From: Clitopilus passeckerianus
Lineage: Eukaryota; Basidiomycota; Agaricomycetes; Agaricales; Entolomataceae
DNA length: 64,000 nt
Direction: 5' to 3'
Assembly: GCA_944990035.1 (NCBI GenBank)
Contig: CALYLX010000097.1
Span: 434,001 to 498,000 of the forward strand
A program made the position numbers and the translations under genes. Positions within the stretch are counted from its first letter, which is position 1; each line of letters starts with the position of its first letter. Positions 1 to 12,000 of this stretch are shown here, piece after piece. The notes under the pieces are model-generated. The model did no database searches, was not told the origin of the DNA, and saw only the letters and a list, made by a program, of their open reading frames with translations.

Positions 1-163
1 GTAGGTCGTCGATACGCTTGAACTGTGGGGATACTTGGTAGTGTTCTGAGGCGGGGAATAAGTCGACAAGGAGTGTAGTGAAAGGACCGTAATAGTCGCT
101 CTCTTGTGTGGTCAAGAGGTCAACCAGTTCAAACTGCTCAATGATACCTTCAGACCAAGGCAT
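1..163 (-). CDS. N-terminus of a conserved fungal hypothetical protein, runs off the left edge
   Basis: Reading leftward from an ATG at 163 gives about 54 codons without a stop, beginning MPWSEGIIEQFELV and containing ESDYYGPFTTLLVDLFP followed by HYQVSPQFKRIDDL. From memory, the phrase (Y)YGP(F/Y)-T-LL-LFP followed by V-PQ(F/Y)K resembles the N-terminus of a family of Agaricomycete hypothetical proteins with a nuclease-like or kinase-associated fold; I cannot confirm this without a search. The context around the ATG is ordinary and the reading frame is protein-like throughout. The gene continues outside the window, so its length, introns and function cannot be judged. Confidence 0.45.
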   Translation of the reverse strand, partial: MPWSEGIIEQFELVDLLTTQESDYYGPFTTLLVDLFPASEHYQVSPQFKRIDDL

Positions 164-2708
164 ATTTGTAGGGTGGTGGGAGAAATCTGTGGCGGGCAGA
201 CGGTGTGAGAAGAACGACGCCTGATGACTACTTTTGTCACGAAATCGCGCTTTTTTAAGTAATTCGGATTTACCCGGCAAGCCGTGTCCTTTATCACCGG
301 TCACCTATTGAACACCTTCCAAATCTAGGTGCTTAGTCATCAGGTTAAATTCCCTTTGTGGTCACTCACAGGATCTATTTTTCGCTCTTTCTCTGTCAGA
401 CTGCTCTGCAATCGTGCTAGAATCCATCCATTATTTACCATACTAGGCCAATCAAGACACCCATATCCGAGTTCCCAAGTAAGGTCGAAATTGGCCACTG
501 TCCACAGTGGCGGCGTCTCTACTGTCAGCTGTGAGAAGAAAGGTTGCGAATCTTAGCAAAAGGCCGTGCCTCCCTAAAGGACGAGTGGTCAATTCGCGGT
601 TTATTTAAGTCAATCTTGGAAGAATCTCGAGATGGCGAGATTGAGAATTCCGGCTCCGGGATTACGGATAGCTGGAAATTCTTATTTGTTGAAGGCGCGC
701 CGCCATAAGATGACAATCATATGTGAGGATCGAACTAGCGTTGGTGGCTAATGAAGCCATTAAGGTGCAGCGGTCTATTAGGCACGATTTAAATTATGTA
801 TATACCCCTCAACCGCTCAAGTAACCAATAGAGCTGGGCATCGTGCCGCCTCTTACGGTCTAACGGCAGCCATTCGACGGCGCCGTCACCGTACCGTCAG
901 CCAGTCATGGTGATGACAGCCGTAGCGTAGCTGTGAGGGTGCCTTGAAGAGCCAAAAGACGGCCGTAAGTTGGCAGCCATGACCCATCAAACGGAGAATG
1001 TAGAGTCGAGTTCACCCAGTGGAATTACCTCATACGTTTGTTCTGCATCGGCAATGCGCCTGCTCCCACCTTGTAGACGGACCCAGCTTCTCACTGATCC
1101 AATCACGCTGCAACGTATCAAGCAGCCAATACACTCCCAACTAGATTCCTCTCTCCAATGTCTTCCAGATATTGCTAATACCATTTGCCACTACTCGCTG
1201 CCGATTACGGGATGAGGCCAGATGTCCGATTGTCCAGGCATACTTGGATTGAAGTAGCGGTAGCGGGTTCCCCATACTATGGACAGGAATAAACGAGCGG
1301 CGACGAATGTAGAATGGCATAGAGGGTAGCTCTCCCTGACCGTCATGGTCCTGAGCATGGGCGAGTCACGAAACATCGATAAGGTCGGGACAGAAATCTA
1401 CCTCCCGCCACCGAATATCAAATCTCGCCGCATAGGTTCACATAACGCTTCTACTCCTACCGCTGCTCGCTGCCAGACATTGGGAACCCACACCCGCCAC
1501 GGGGCTCAGCCTTGTCGGCCAAACCCATCCAGGCCACGTAGAACTCTGCGGCTACCCCCAACGTCCGGGTACACCGGAATGCTTCTACCTCTGCGAGCTT
1601 CCTCTATATTGCAACGCTCTATGCCTCGAGCTCTAATCGACCATCATTCTCAAGCCAAACTCCTTCTGGTCACCTTTGTGGTCCATGTCGGCATCATACA
1701 ACATTCTCGTGCCTAACAATGGGAGCAGCACAACAGAAGCATCAGACCCTGCAACCGCTCGCGCCTATCCCCCGGTTATAGCCAACAGTCCTCGGAGGAA
1801 GGTTCGACACCCTCTCCACCAGCCACCGACGAACCCTAAAAATGCTAACACCCTCTCCACCAGCCAGTCGCCCAGCGCCGTCACGAGGTCGATCCTACGA
1901 CGCGAGTGCATTCTAGGTCGAATTGGTGAACCTGGGCCGCCCAGTTAGTTCCGGAGGTCGTTCCATTCGAATCCTGTCATCTCGGGACGCCCGCCCAGGT
2001 GGCGTAAGCCTCGAATTGGGCAGATGTTTGTCTCTGCAATTGTAGCCGAGAGGAGGCTGTACTTCAGGGGGTACATGTCAAGAATGGAAGGTAGAAGGAT
2101 GTTATACAAAGAGTACAAACATATTCTGGACCTTTCTGATTTTCACCGTCAGTGTAATTGCGTTTTGTTTTCTTTGCTTGGATTTCCATTTTCGTGGGGT
2201 TCCATTATTTGTTATTGATTCTATTTTCTCGATGCTAGGGTTTGAAATCGATCCATTTTGGTTTAGTATTTGCGGTTGGAATCAAACCTACATGTCCAAC
2301 GTCCGGATCTGCCTGGTTCCTAGATAGGCATCAATCAAGGATACGACATACAGAAGCGAGCTCAGCGCTTACTGCAACGTCTTCTCAGAATAGCATCTCC
2401 ATTCCGTCATGACTCCATTTGTGCGACTTAGAAATGATCTGCGCTTCATATCCGAAGAGAAGATGCTGGCATCCAAACCCCACACTCGTTTCGATTCGAC
2501 TAGGGCTGCACGAATACTGTACAATTGTTCTGGAATGACGAACCTGCTTCTACTTTGCTCACCTGGCCAGTGTCCGTAAGACATGTTATCGTGACCTGCG
2601 TTTTATTTAAATACATCCTATTCAATTGGCGCAACCCCATCCTCCCCACTCTTCTCCTCAACCTTGGTCTAAATCAACCATCCACATTACCGCGAACGGA
2701 GGGCTGAA
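164..2708. other. Stretch without a supported gene
   Basis: Only short open frames occur, with no recognisable domain and no consistent splice pattern. A proline- and threonine-rich frame at 1676-1948 contains a short direct repeat (ACCCTCTCCACCAGCCA near 1809 and 1850). The T-rich stretch at 2160-2280 looks like ordinary AT-rich intergenic sequence. A TATA-like TTATTTAAATAC lies at about 2603-2614, roughly 95 bases before the ATG of the next gene, followed by a C/T-rich tract, as in many fungal promoters. Confidence 0.5.
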
Positions 2709-3938
2709 ATGCCACCACCCAGCAGGCGATCACTTTCTGTGATGCCACCAGCCCACGGTCGTACTGGTACATCCTCTATTCAGATATTTTATCTCACTTC
2801 TAACTTCCGTGGTTTCTTCTCCTTAGCTCGGTCATCACTAACGGCCGCTAAGAAACCCCCTTGCACGACTTCTAATCCAGACATCTCCGGGATTGGAGTC
2901 ATGGCTTCCGCCTTCTTTCAGACCTTCCTGAGTTTCATTCCCTCCATTTTAGCCGTTACGGATGGGGAACTGTCCTCTGTCAAAAAGAGAAGGATTTCAG
3001 TATTGCCTATAGGGAACTCAGTCCTGGCAACTGCTCTTATTGTCACAGGTCTTAGCCAGTTAGCTAAGGGGACACTCGGTGCCTTCCACGCTCTGATGAT
3101 CCTACTCGTGACTCTCGCGCTGGAAGGGCCATGCATTCTAAGCTATGCTTGCCTCGATTCACTGTTAGAGAAATATGTTGGGAAAAGAAGGCGTATCTCG
3201 AAAAACAACGAGACGACACTGGTGGATTTGGTTCCCACAGGAAGCGGTCAATCCATTCTACTCTCAACCTTCCGAATCTTACACAGTGGATTCGCAATAT
3301 TCGTAGCGTTTCGTCGATTGGAATGCGCCGAGTCAACATATGTGTTCTTCGGAGGAGAATTCAAATTGCTCATGGGGGCAACGTCTCTTAGATATTCCCT
3401 CACTCTATTTGCTTGCATCCGCATCGCTCTAGAGCTGCTGGGTTTATGGATCATCAGCCCAAAAGTGCTCGTAAAGCTCAAATTATGGTGGTATGCTGAC
3501 GAGCGGCGAGACAATCCAGATGGACCAGACTCAGCCAAATGGAAAGTAAACTCCGAAGTTGAAAAGATCGACAAAATCACCATCGTCCTCAAGATGGTCC
3601 TCTCGGGCCTCATCTTGGGGATACTCGGAGAAATAAGCTTCGTTACCTGGGTAGAGAGTAGGAGGGAGTCCTTGGTATCCGACGAAGAAATTGATATGGG
3701 ATTCGGACAACTGCTCGCCATCGTCCTAGCGCTAGCCCACCTCATCCAAGTAGTATTGGCTGGATTGGAGTGGCTACGCTCGTACCTGCGTTCCAATAAG
3801 TCATCCAGACTTGGTGGCCTCGAAGCAAAGGATGGACCATCTGAAGAACAGGAATCCCTCGAGCAGTCTAGCTCTGGATCACCTCTCGATGGTAGAACGC
3901 CTGCAATCCAACCAGAATCGCTAAAAATCGGTATGTAA
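2709..3938 (+). CDS. Polytopic membrane protein of a fungal-specific family
   Basis: A 409-residue uninterrupted frame with about six hydrophobic segments (residues roughly 101-116, 122-150, 183-203, 231-251, 294-315 and 332-353) and a charged C-terminal tail. The motif LAKGTLGAFHALMILLV followed near the end by DMGFGQLLAIVLAL matches the layout of the second membrane protein in this window (33309-34358), which has IKGLTNLHATIILNL and TWTFGQILALLLLL at equivalent positions. The two are therefore distant paralogues. The first 64 residues are polar and unlike the paralogue, so an internal ATG at 2901 (good context, MASAFFQTFL) is an alternative start giving 345 residues. From memory, such proteins are common in Agaricomycetes and have no known function. 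Location is inferred to be a membrane; nothing suggests a substrate. Confidence 0.7.
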   Translation: MPPPSRRSLSVMPPAHGRTGTSSIQIFYLTSNFRGFFSLARSSLTAAKKPPCTTSNPDISGIGVMASAFFQTFLSFIPSILAVTDGELSSVKKRRISVLPIGNSVLATALIVTGLSQLAKGTLGAFHALMILLVTLALEGPCILSYACLDSLLEKYVGKRRRISKNNETTLVDLVPTGSGQSILLSTFRILHSGFAIFVAFRRLECAESTYVFFGGEFKLLMGATSLRYSLTLFACIRIALELLGLWIISPKVLVKLKLWWYADERRDNPDGPDSAKWKVNSEVEKIDKITIVLKMVLSGLILGILGEISFVTWVESRRESLVSDEEIDMGFGQLLAIVLALAHLIQVVLAGLEWLRSYLRSNKSSRLGGLEAKDGPSEEQESLEQSSSGSPLDGRTPAIQPESLKIGM

Positions 3939-4038
3939 TTATATTATAGATCACATTTGATCATCTCGGTGAACTGAGCAGTTTACCCAGGACAAAGCTA
4001 CTTCGCGGGCCGATGCTAGATAATGCTTTACTGCAGCC

Positions 4039-4347
4039 TTGCAGCTCGACTGGGGCGGGGTCAATTCTCTCGCGTTCTCAAGCGATAATTCCCGACTTGC
4101 ATCGGTATTCAATGACGACACAGTCCGTCATTGGGATGGCAAGACTGGCGCTCATATCAGCACCCTGGAAGGCCATTCGAATTGGTTCGAATCCATTCCG
4201 TTTTCAAGCGACAATTTCATCCTTGCATCGGCAGTCCGCCTTTGGAATGGATACACCGGCTTTGAGCGTGACATCAGAGCCCTACCACAGTGGGCGCGTG
4301 TAAGGAATTCCATTTGGATTCCTTTCTTCGTGTCAACTCGTAATTGA
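4039..4347 (+). pseudogene. WD40-repeat relic
   Basis: About 100 codons containing two recognisable WD40 blades: VNSLAFSSDNSRLAS...TVRHWDGKTGAHISTLEGHS and a second degraded FSSDNFILAS...VRLWNGYTG. In WD40 proteins each blade has the pattern AFS-DG--LAS--D-T-R-WD--TG and ends in GH; here the second blade has lost several residues and there is no GH after it. Upstream and downstream sequence has no further blades. This looks like a remnant of a larger repeat protein such as the NACHT-WD40 proteins abundant in basidiomycetes. The ATG at 4039 is not a credible gene start. Confidence 0.6.
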
Positions 4348-4924
4348 TTTCCTTTAAAGCTCTTACTTTATTTAGTATATCTCCTAAGACATGGATATCT
4401 GTGCAATGTTCTAGAGTACGCCTTCAATACATCTTCACGGAATACAGATGAAAGAGGGGATGCGGAACGAGAGTAAAAGCCAATGAGCACCCAACGATTC
4501 GGAGTTGACAGGAGAGTCCAAAAGCAGTCAAGGTAGCATCTCCGTTTATTTCACCTGCGATATATTTGATTTCCTTGCTCCAGCTCGAAACTAGGCCTCT
4601 AGGACAGGCGCCGAGGAAAAGAAATTGAAGTCGCCAGGAGGAGACTGTGACACCAGGTCACTAGCGTGACTCACCGCTTAGCTCAACATCATCGTTCACA
4701 ATTTTCGGAGGTCTTGAGTCTTCCTTCCACTTGAGAACACTGCTACCAGGACGCTGGCACAAAGATATTTTCTACTTCGATGACTGTTATCACGTCACCT
4801 CAAGGAACTGAAATCTTCTGGGCTCGGGGTTCGGGAGGGTGTTCGTTACCTACAACCTTCCGGAGTGTCAAGGTAAGGGATAAAACTCTCCCAGTTTCTT
4901 GCAGGATTTGCTTACAAGATGGTC
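4348..4924. other. No gene seen
   Basis: Between the WD40 relic and the start of the duplicated unit A. No frame of interest, no repeat I could match elsewhere in the window. Confidence 0.5.
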
Positions 4925-6489
4925 TTGTAGTCCTTATCTATGAAAACTGCATGGGCCTCCCGTACCGTCCGGATACGGCAAGGCTACCGACAACATGACC
5001 CCCGACGCCCTCGATGCACCTTCCAACCACGGCACCGTTGCAGCCGAAGGCCTCAGTTTGCTACGCTCAGCTAGACATACCATCTTCCATGAGCCCTCTA
5101 CGGGCGATGTTTAGGGCTTTTTCCCTTCGTTGAAAAGCTGTACCAATTCGTTTCAGCGATCAGCAAGGTCCTCAGTGAGCTTGGATGGAATCGGTCAAAC
5201 CATCCTCAGAACACAGGTGGGCATACACCATCTCCTCAATGTCCCGAAGCTTACATTTGCTCCTCTTTCTACTAGGCTATTTTGGAAACGAGATACCCTT
5301 CTCCGGACACGAAAGTGAACCCACCAACAGGCAACTGAAGCTAGGACATTTCCAAGATTCTATCATCTGGACCTCGCTCTAGGGAATGTTTGTATATCGA
5401 AATTCATGACACCACGTCTTCGAGCTGTCGTACTGTCAACGAAAGACCTCCGTATCAATGGGGCCGTCGATGTTTGGACATGGCGCTAACCAGGTAAGGC
5501 CCTCCTAAGCTCTGTTGACCTCTATCTAATGAATCCTTCTGCTCAACAAGACGCGATTCTACGTCCTCCTGAAACGAAACCCACAGTTGACACTCGGTAC
5601 ACGTCAACGTTCAGAAATCTGGTTTAAGCCTTACCTATACCTCATCCAACGAGCTTCATGGCCAAGTAGCATCCTCCCATCACCGCCATCTTCGCTCGGG
5701 CTACGGGTCCCGGGGAATATCCGGGTCCAAGTCCTCCCAAGCTGCCATCTCCCCCGAAGCGAGGTTCAGAACTTCCACCTGTGATGGGTGGAGAGACATC
5801 CGTCGGTACCAACCATGGCGTCACCTGAATATTGCATCCGCACTCCATACCCTCTCTTCTGCCGCTACCACATCGGTGCTCTCCATTCTACCATATTCGA
5901 TGACGAATGCGCGGGTTCTATCCCATTGCCTGCCCTTGTCTTCATTATGTTGGTTTGTGCCCACGACAAGTCGTAACCCTCAAGTGCTTGGCCTACCGGC
6001 CTCGAGGAATGACCATATGCGAGTGTGGTTCGTCCTGAGCCGCCCGCTCTTCGGACCTTTGAACACCCCGGCCTCGCTGGGATGGGCCGATATCCTCAAG
6101 GCGGAACTAGAGCACCCTTATCGTTGCATTCGGCAGCAATCAGGATCAGGGGGGACATTTACCAAGCCACATTTCCGTGATATTTCCGTGGAGAATTCTT
6201 CCCGGCTAGTTTTTATCGATTCAGAAGTAGTAGAACATCGAAAAAAAAAACCATTTATTATCATACACATTTCGGATCAAAGGACATTCATAAGTCGTAC
6301 TCGGAATGACATACCCTTCCTATCTTACACACGTCATGTCATGGTTCCAACAGATACTCGAGCAAGAAAGAATCCTTAGCTATTCGTTTATTCACTCATG
6401 ACGGTCAAAACTGATGGGACATGTTGGGCTCCGATCGTGTGCACGAGCCCAACATCCCCATCATTTTTGAACGCCATGAGCACATTGAG
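4925..6489. other. Degenerate duplicated sequence, no intact gene
   Basis: Several overlapping short frames (for example 5130-5382, 5587-5784 and 5876-6379) read like broken exons, and donor/acceptor-like pairs occur (for example GTAAGG at 5494 and CTCAACAAG at 5542), but stops and frame changes prevent a model. The homologous stretch 21832-23400 is equally broken with different lesions. I could not identify the parent protein. The A9 run at 6241 is also present as an A10 run at 23161. Confidence 0.5.
6413..6462. repeat. Inverted repeat (hairpin), conserved in unit B
   Basis: GATGGGACATGTTGGGCTC and GAGCCCAACATCCCCATC can pair over about 18 bases around a 13-base loop. The same stem with a different loop sequence occurs at 23327-23376. 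It lies a few bases from the left breakpoint of the MYND block. Confidence 0.75.
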
Positions 6490-6523
6490 GTATTTTGTTG
6501 ATGACTTGCCTCTGCAAACTTGA

Positions 6524-9012
6524 TTAGGCCCTGGTGAACTCAATGGACCGCTCGACCCAGGTATGGGACGTCAATTGATGCTTAAAGACCAAGAGTCAAC
6601 CAGCGAAAGGGCGATGACGACAAAGACGTTAGTTACCTCGTAGTACCAGGTTTCTTCTGTAAATTCGGGTAGAGATGTTGCTGATCCCGTAAGTGGACTG
6701 AGAAGGCGCTGGCTCGGTCGATGAGTAAAAATATGGGTAGTAATTAGACGACAGCCTTACATAGGGAATCACGGTGTGCTTATGTTTTCTCTTGAGGCCT
6801 GTTCGTCGGAGAATCGATGGTAGGGACTGCTCCTTGAGAAATATTTCGAAAGGATGAGAATTCTCGTAGATCGACTGCATGAGGGGTGGCGAGTGATATA
6901 TGAAGTCCATCATAGCACCTAGAAAATGCACCCGTGAATCGAAGGGCAAACGCGGTTGCCCATGCTGTGAGACTTACGACGACATTCCTCAGTATTGGTA
7001 GGCTTCTTGGGGAGCGGAAGCTGCACAGGGCCATGATAAGATTAGACGGACTCGGTATCAAATAAGTCATACGCACCTTGCCATCCCTTTCCAATTTCTT
7101 CATCAACGTGTCCGTGATCTCCTTCTTTGCATTTGATACATTCCCGTCGGGTTGGCTTAGATGGGTCCAGTTCATAAAGTAGCCGAGAAGCGTGGATTTC
7201 GGCTGCGACGACAACAGAGGACCCCAAGCTTTGAGAGTTTCCTCGATACCAGCGTAATTGATATCAAGGATATTCGAGACATCAATACGGTCGAATCTAA
7301 TCGATGAAGGGATGCCAGCTTCGGATAGAATACCCATTCGGATCATCTGCGGCAGGTCTGTAGCATCATCGTCAAATATCCGGATTGAGATGTCGAAGTT
7401 CTGTAGGCATTTCGCAAAATGTCGTAGTTGATCCGAAACGTAAAAGTACAAGCAGCCGTAGACATCTTCGGGAGGTGCGCCATGGGCCATTCCTGCCTTG
7501 ATAACCGCATCGAGCCTGTCAGAATGAGTTCAGTAAAGTTTGAACAGTAAAAACGGAACAGGTCTCACGAGTAGCCACCCAACGGATCGGCGAAGTCCGT
7601 CTGCAACCAGGACCCATCAGGAGAGAAGAGGGAGGGGTTTGCGGCAAGAAAATGCGCGCTAGGGGCACCGAAAGGTAGGAGAAGGCCGTCTTGACGATAA
7701 TGGAAGAAGGCCTGCCGATGTGATGGTTTCATACCAGAGTACATTCTCTCGCGGTAGTCTTCACGAGAAGGAGCATTTCTGATCTCTGCATGTTCAACAA
7801 GAGCCTCTAGTGTGGAGATAGATGATGATGCGAAGTGCTTCAGCATCATCCAGAGCAGAGGGGTGGGAATGAAGTTTAACTTCGATCGAGGACCTAAGGG
7901 AAAGTTAATGAGGTGATCATCGTCAGTGACGTGATCCACCACGGAGGCTAGAACCCCTTGGAGCCTCAGTCGGTATTCCATTGGAAAAGCGATCGAGTAC
8001 CAGAAATGGAGGGCGATGTCAGCTGCTAGACTCATTTCTGGGATGGCGCCAAGGATGAGCAGAATCATAATGTTTCTGCTAGCCATGAGGGGTGACTTGT
8101 CGTTAACGAGGATAGTGAGTTTCCCAGAGTAATCCTCAGGGAGAGCGCACACAGTGTGCACCACGCTCCCAAGATCTCCAGATGCTTGTTCGAAATCAGT
8201 ATCAAGCTTCGATACGAAACGTAAAAGCATACCGATAAATGCGATTTTATAGTCTCTGGTGGCGCTTTTCTCATTCTGAGGAACGTTCAGGATATCGAGA
8301 GCTGGCATATTCGCCCAACTTCGCCCAGATTTTAGAACCACTGTATTCAGAAGGAAGTGTATACGTACAGAGACAAGCCTTGGGAATATCGGTCTTCCAT
8401 CTTCGTGAAAATGTCTTCAAGAATACTACTACGACTGCGAGCGATGAATTTCGGCGTTCGTCCTTCCCGGATGTAGGACGGCTGCCAGTCTGAGGATCGT
8501 AGGGGATGTTTGCAATCTAAGGCAACAACATAAGGGAGATTACCCGTGAGTCCTTTCAGAATGTAACTCACCGTCCTTGTGCGTTTTCCAATGCTTGTTT
8601 TGGCAATCCTGGCGAAAGAAATAGTTCATCTCGGTAATTTTGGTTGACATATAAATGAAGAGTTACGAACTTTCGAGCAGTAGCCTACAAGCCGACAGCC
8701 ACTGCAGAGACGAGTTCCGTTCTCGAGGCAGGGCTCATCGTCAGATTTCTCAGAATTGGCACATGAAAGTCGCTCGAAAGGAGGGATGGAAGGCTTTGCA
8801 TTGTGTAGCATGTACTCATGAAGGCCTCTCATGTCAGTCGGAGGACTAGAATAAGTGGAGGTTGGCATCGAAGAACTTGGTGGGAAGATGGGAAGGGTAG
8901 AATACGAGTGGTCGTAGGAGGTTTCAGAGAGTGCAGTCGGAAGTGTCTTTAACACAGGGGCTGGGTCAAACTCCATTGATCGAACAATTATGGCCCTAGA
9001 AAGGAACCCCAT
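6524..9012 (-). CDS. MYND zinc-finger / DUF4470 protein
   Basis: Nine exons can be joined with every phase agreeing, giving 681 residues: 9012-8671, 8608-8572, 8516-8369, 8318-7569, 7515-7077, 7020-6978, 6918-6761, 6708-6637 and 6580-6524 (TAA at 6526-6524). Exons 1-2 form a MYND finger: CANSEKSDDEPCLENGTRLC, then CSGC, YCSK and DCQNKHWKTHK, with the expected Cys and His ligands. Exon 4 begins with the DUF4470-like phrase SLWANMPALDILNVPQNE and later has ASGDLGSVVHTVCALPE. Exon 5 has DVYGCLYFYVSDQL, SIRFDRIDVSNI and TLLGYFMNW, and the protein ends WVERSIEFTRA, all typical of this basidiomycete family. Introns are 50-62 nt. MYND fingers mediate protein-protein contacts; the function of these fungal proteins is unknown. 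An ATG at 8976 is an alternative start. The gene is present only in unit A. Confidence 0.85.
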
Positions 9013-12000
9013 TCTTTCGTGTTGCCACGACGTTGGGTTCACTTTCAAATTTTGGTGAAGGTCAAATTCAGATCTATCTTTGGGGGTTCGTAATGCCGTC
9101 CAGCACCATGAATAACGCAAAGAAGGCGACGCACGGTCAGCCGCAATAATGTTGCCTGCTCATCATTAGTTGAGCTAAATCTCTGAAGCAATGGGGGATG
9201 TCTTCTCGTCGTCGCCGCAGCCAAGAACCAGCTAAACCTGGGTCAATATGCGAGCCAATGCTCAACTTCGGCGAGCATAGCAGATTTCGACCGATGCTGC
9301 TGGTCAGTAATGGAAGGACTCCAGATCCGCCGGAATACCTTCAGGCCACTGAGAAGCCTCATACGTAGTGATCTCCGTCAGAGATTAGCGATCATAGAAA
9401 GCTTCTTTCCCTTGCAATACAGATTACCAAAGAGAGAACTTGGCTGATAGAGATTTCGACACTTTGCGATCAGGTGATGGCCCGTAGAGCATCAGAAAGG
9501 AGGGCCGAGAGTCAATTTCCGCGTACGTAGCACCGGAACAGCGGGTATCGCATACTCCAATTCTATGGTGTCCGAACCAAACCAGCGGTCTGGCAATACA
9601 ACATGGTGCACCAGAACCGTAACTCTCATCCTCATATTTCCCTCCCCAACAACGAAATCGAATGCGAACAGCGAAAAGGAGCAAATCAAAATGTATCTGG
9701 AAAGGCGGGATAAGCTGAAGAACGCAGGAGCAGGAAGAAAGAACTCACCATTGATAATTTCTGAGGCTCAATACATCACATTTTATGCTAGCGTAGGTGC
9801 CGAAAACGATCCTCTAATAATGTGAAAAGCTGAAAGGTCATTTGGTGAGCAAACAAAGCTATGGAGGAACAACAACACTTAGGAACAAGAACTTACAGGA
9901 ACGGATGACGAATGGAGCGACGATGATATCGACGCAGAGTCACGGACCATCCCAAGTGATGCAGGCGAAGATCAGGACAGCGAAGGCCTATAGGCACTTG
10001 GCGCCAGGGCAAATTCTCGTCGCTGTATTGTTGAAAGTGAGAGTGGGCTCGACGTCCAGCGACAGAAGATAGACGCCAGGACCTTATGCGTAAGTATGCC
10101 ATCCCCTAAAGCGGAGTTGAGGCTCAGGATGTAGTGGTTGATGAAGAAACTGCAGGGAACACAATGTCACAGTTTTCTGTGCTCCAGAAGGTGAGAATTA
10201 GGGTTCTAGAACAATTTATAGAAAACTCACCACCGACAGCACACAAACTCAGCGACTTTCAGCGCAGAGCCAATAGACATGGATAGCATTGACCTTGCGG
10301 CTGGCATATCCCGGGGGCGACTACATCACAGACAATCGCATCTGGAAGCACTGGTGTAGCTCCTGCACCAAGCAGTGGCCCTTTTACTCTTAGAGGCCAG
10401 ACTTCGAAACTTTCAGGCCGGACGCGTATGATTCGCGACAATGCTGCCCCATCAGCTTGTATACATAGCAACATGGTGGCGGAGGTCGGGAAGCAGGAGG
10501 GAGTGTGGATCATCGAGTGCAAGAACAAGGCTGTTGGTAAGTTAACTCTAAGATATCAAGGTGGCGCTGACTTACTGCTCAAGTATCGTCTTCCATGTTT
10601 GGATCGCGAGTACCAATCGGGTAACTGTATCTTTGAGGTATGTGAGGCGGATGCTAGACCGAAGGAGCTTAGATAGATAGACGTGTAGTTCTTGTAGTAG
10701 ACAAAATACCGCCACCGTTTAAACGACCTGTTGACAGTGAGGGATTCAGAAGCAGCAACCAAGCATGACCGTCATCTGAATCCGAGGATAACCGAGCATT
10801 GCCGACATCGGCTGGTCCTAAATAGAAGTTGCGTCTCACGGACGTTTGTTAGTCCAGTGGTGAGCTCTTCGTAACGTTTCCGACCCCGTATCTGAGATTT
10901 CTTATCGGTGGACCCCTTGGAAATCGCGAGAGTCCCATGAGTAGAAACCATCAATAAATCGTTGGAAATAATCCCTGCCAATTTGACAAGTAATTGGACC
11001 TTGTCTAGTGGAATGGGTAGGATGATATTGTCGGAGCAACGACCTGCAGTGAAATACGAGAAACCAAATCATGCAATTGCCTCTTCCCTCAGTGAGCGAT
11101 CAGATCAGAATCTTCCTCCATTATGGACATTTCTAGAAACATCCTCATGGTAAAGACCAATGCGCCCCTATTCACCTCGGCTGATGCTTGACTGATCCAG
11201 CTTATTCTAGTCTCTGTCTTAGCTAACCTCAGAGCCTTCGCCTCTCATCGTTGCCTGATCCTTGCCAAAGTTTCCATCCCTGCAGAAAAGAAACCACCAA
11301 CAGGCTGAATAGTGAAGGAAGCTGACTGTATCTGCAGCGCATCGCCACATACCCCGCGATTGTTCCATAATTTCAAAGCGGACACTTTCGGAGTTATGGT
11401 ACGCTGCTGCCCAACTTAAGCTCGGAGGAGCCTATCAGCATTCGCCTCGTGCCAGGGATTCCTCTAAATGAGGCGTATGTTCGATTTCGATTGTTCTCAA
11501 ATTGTAATCCTGATCACCTTCGACAACGATTGACAGTAATATGTCTTATTTCAGGTCTTGCGTCATCGGTTGCAACTTGTACGAACCTCCAACCCCTTGA
11601 TGCTCCCATTTTCATGAGTATATCGGGTGTATATCCTACATCGGAACCATCCGAAGATGTAGCACGTCCAAGAATTCCGCGAATTGTTATTCTCTGTTGG
11701 ACCTTCCTGCTTCGTATTCGGTAAATAACAATGTAAACGGATACGTCGCGCTTGAGGTGGCTTCCGTGGTTTCAAATTGAAAGAGAGGACAAAGTGCCAG
11801 AGGAAGGTAGATTTTGGACGAGATAGCAGACCAAGTATTTTTGTCTGCGAGAAGAGGTTTTGGGAAGGAAACAGTGTCTTTTGTACGAATGCCAAATAAT
11901 CACCTCTGGTCTCGAGAACACAAACTAGGTCCGGCCCGAAGTTGCTACCTGCAGGTGGTACGAGCAGCTTAGGCTCACTAACGAGATGCGATAGTGTTCG

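Noticed and set aside
1955..1990. CCATTCGAATCCTGTC near 1963, possible tRNA T-arm
   Set aside because: The bases on either side of the TTCGAAT loop do not pair and no other arms are found.
4184..4194. GGTTCGAATCC, the classic T-loop sequence of tRNA
   Set aside because: It lies inside the WD40 relic (codons for NWFESI) and there is no acceptor, D or anticodon arm upstream.
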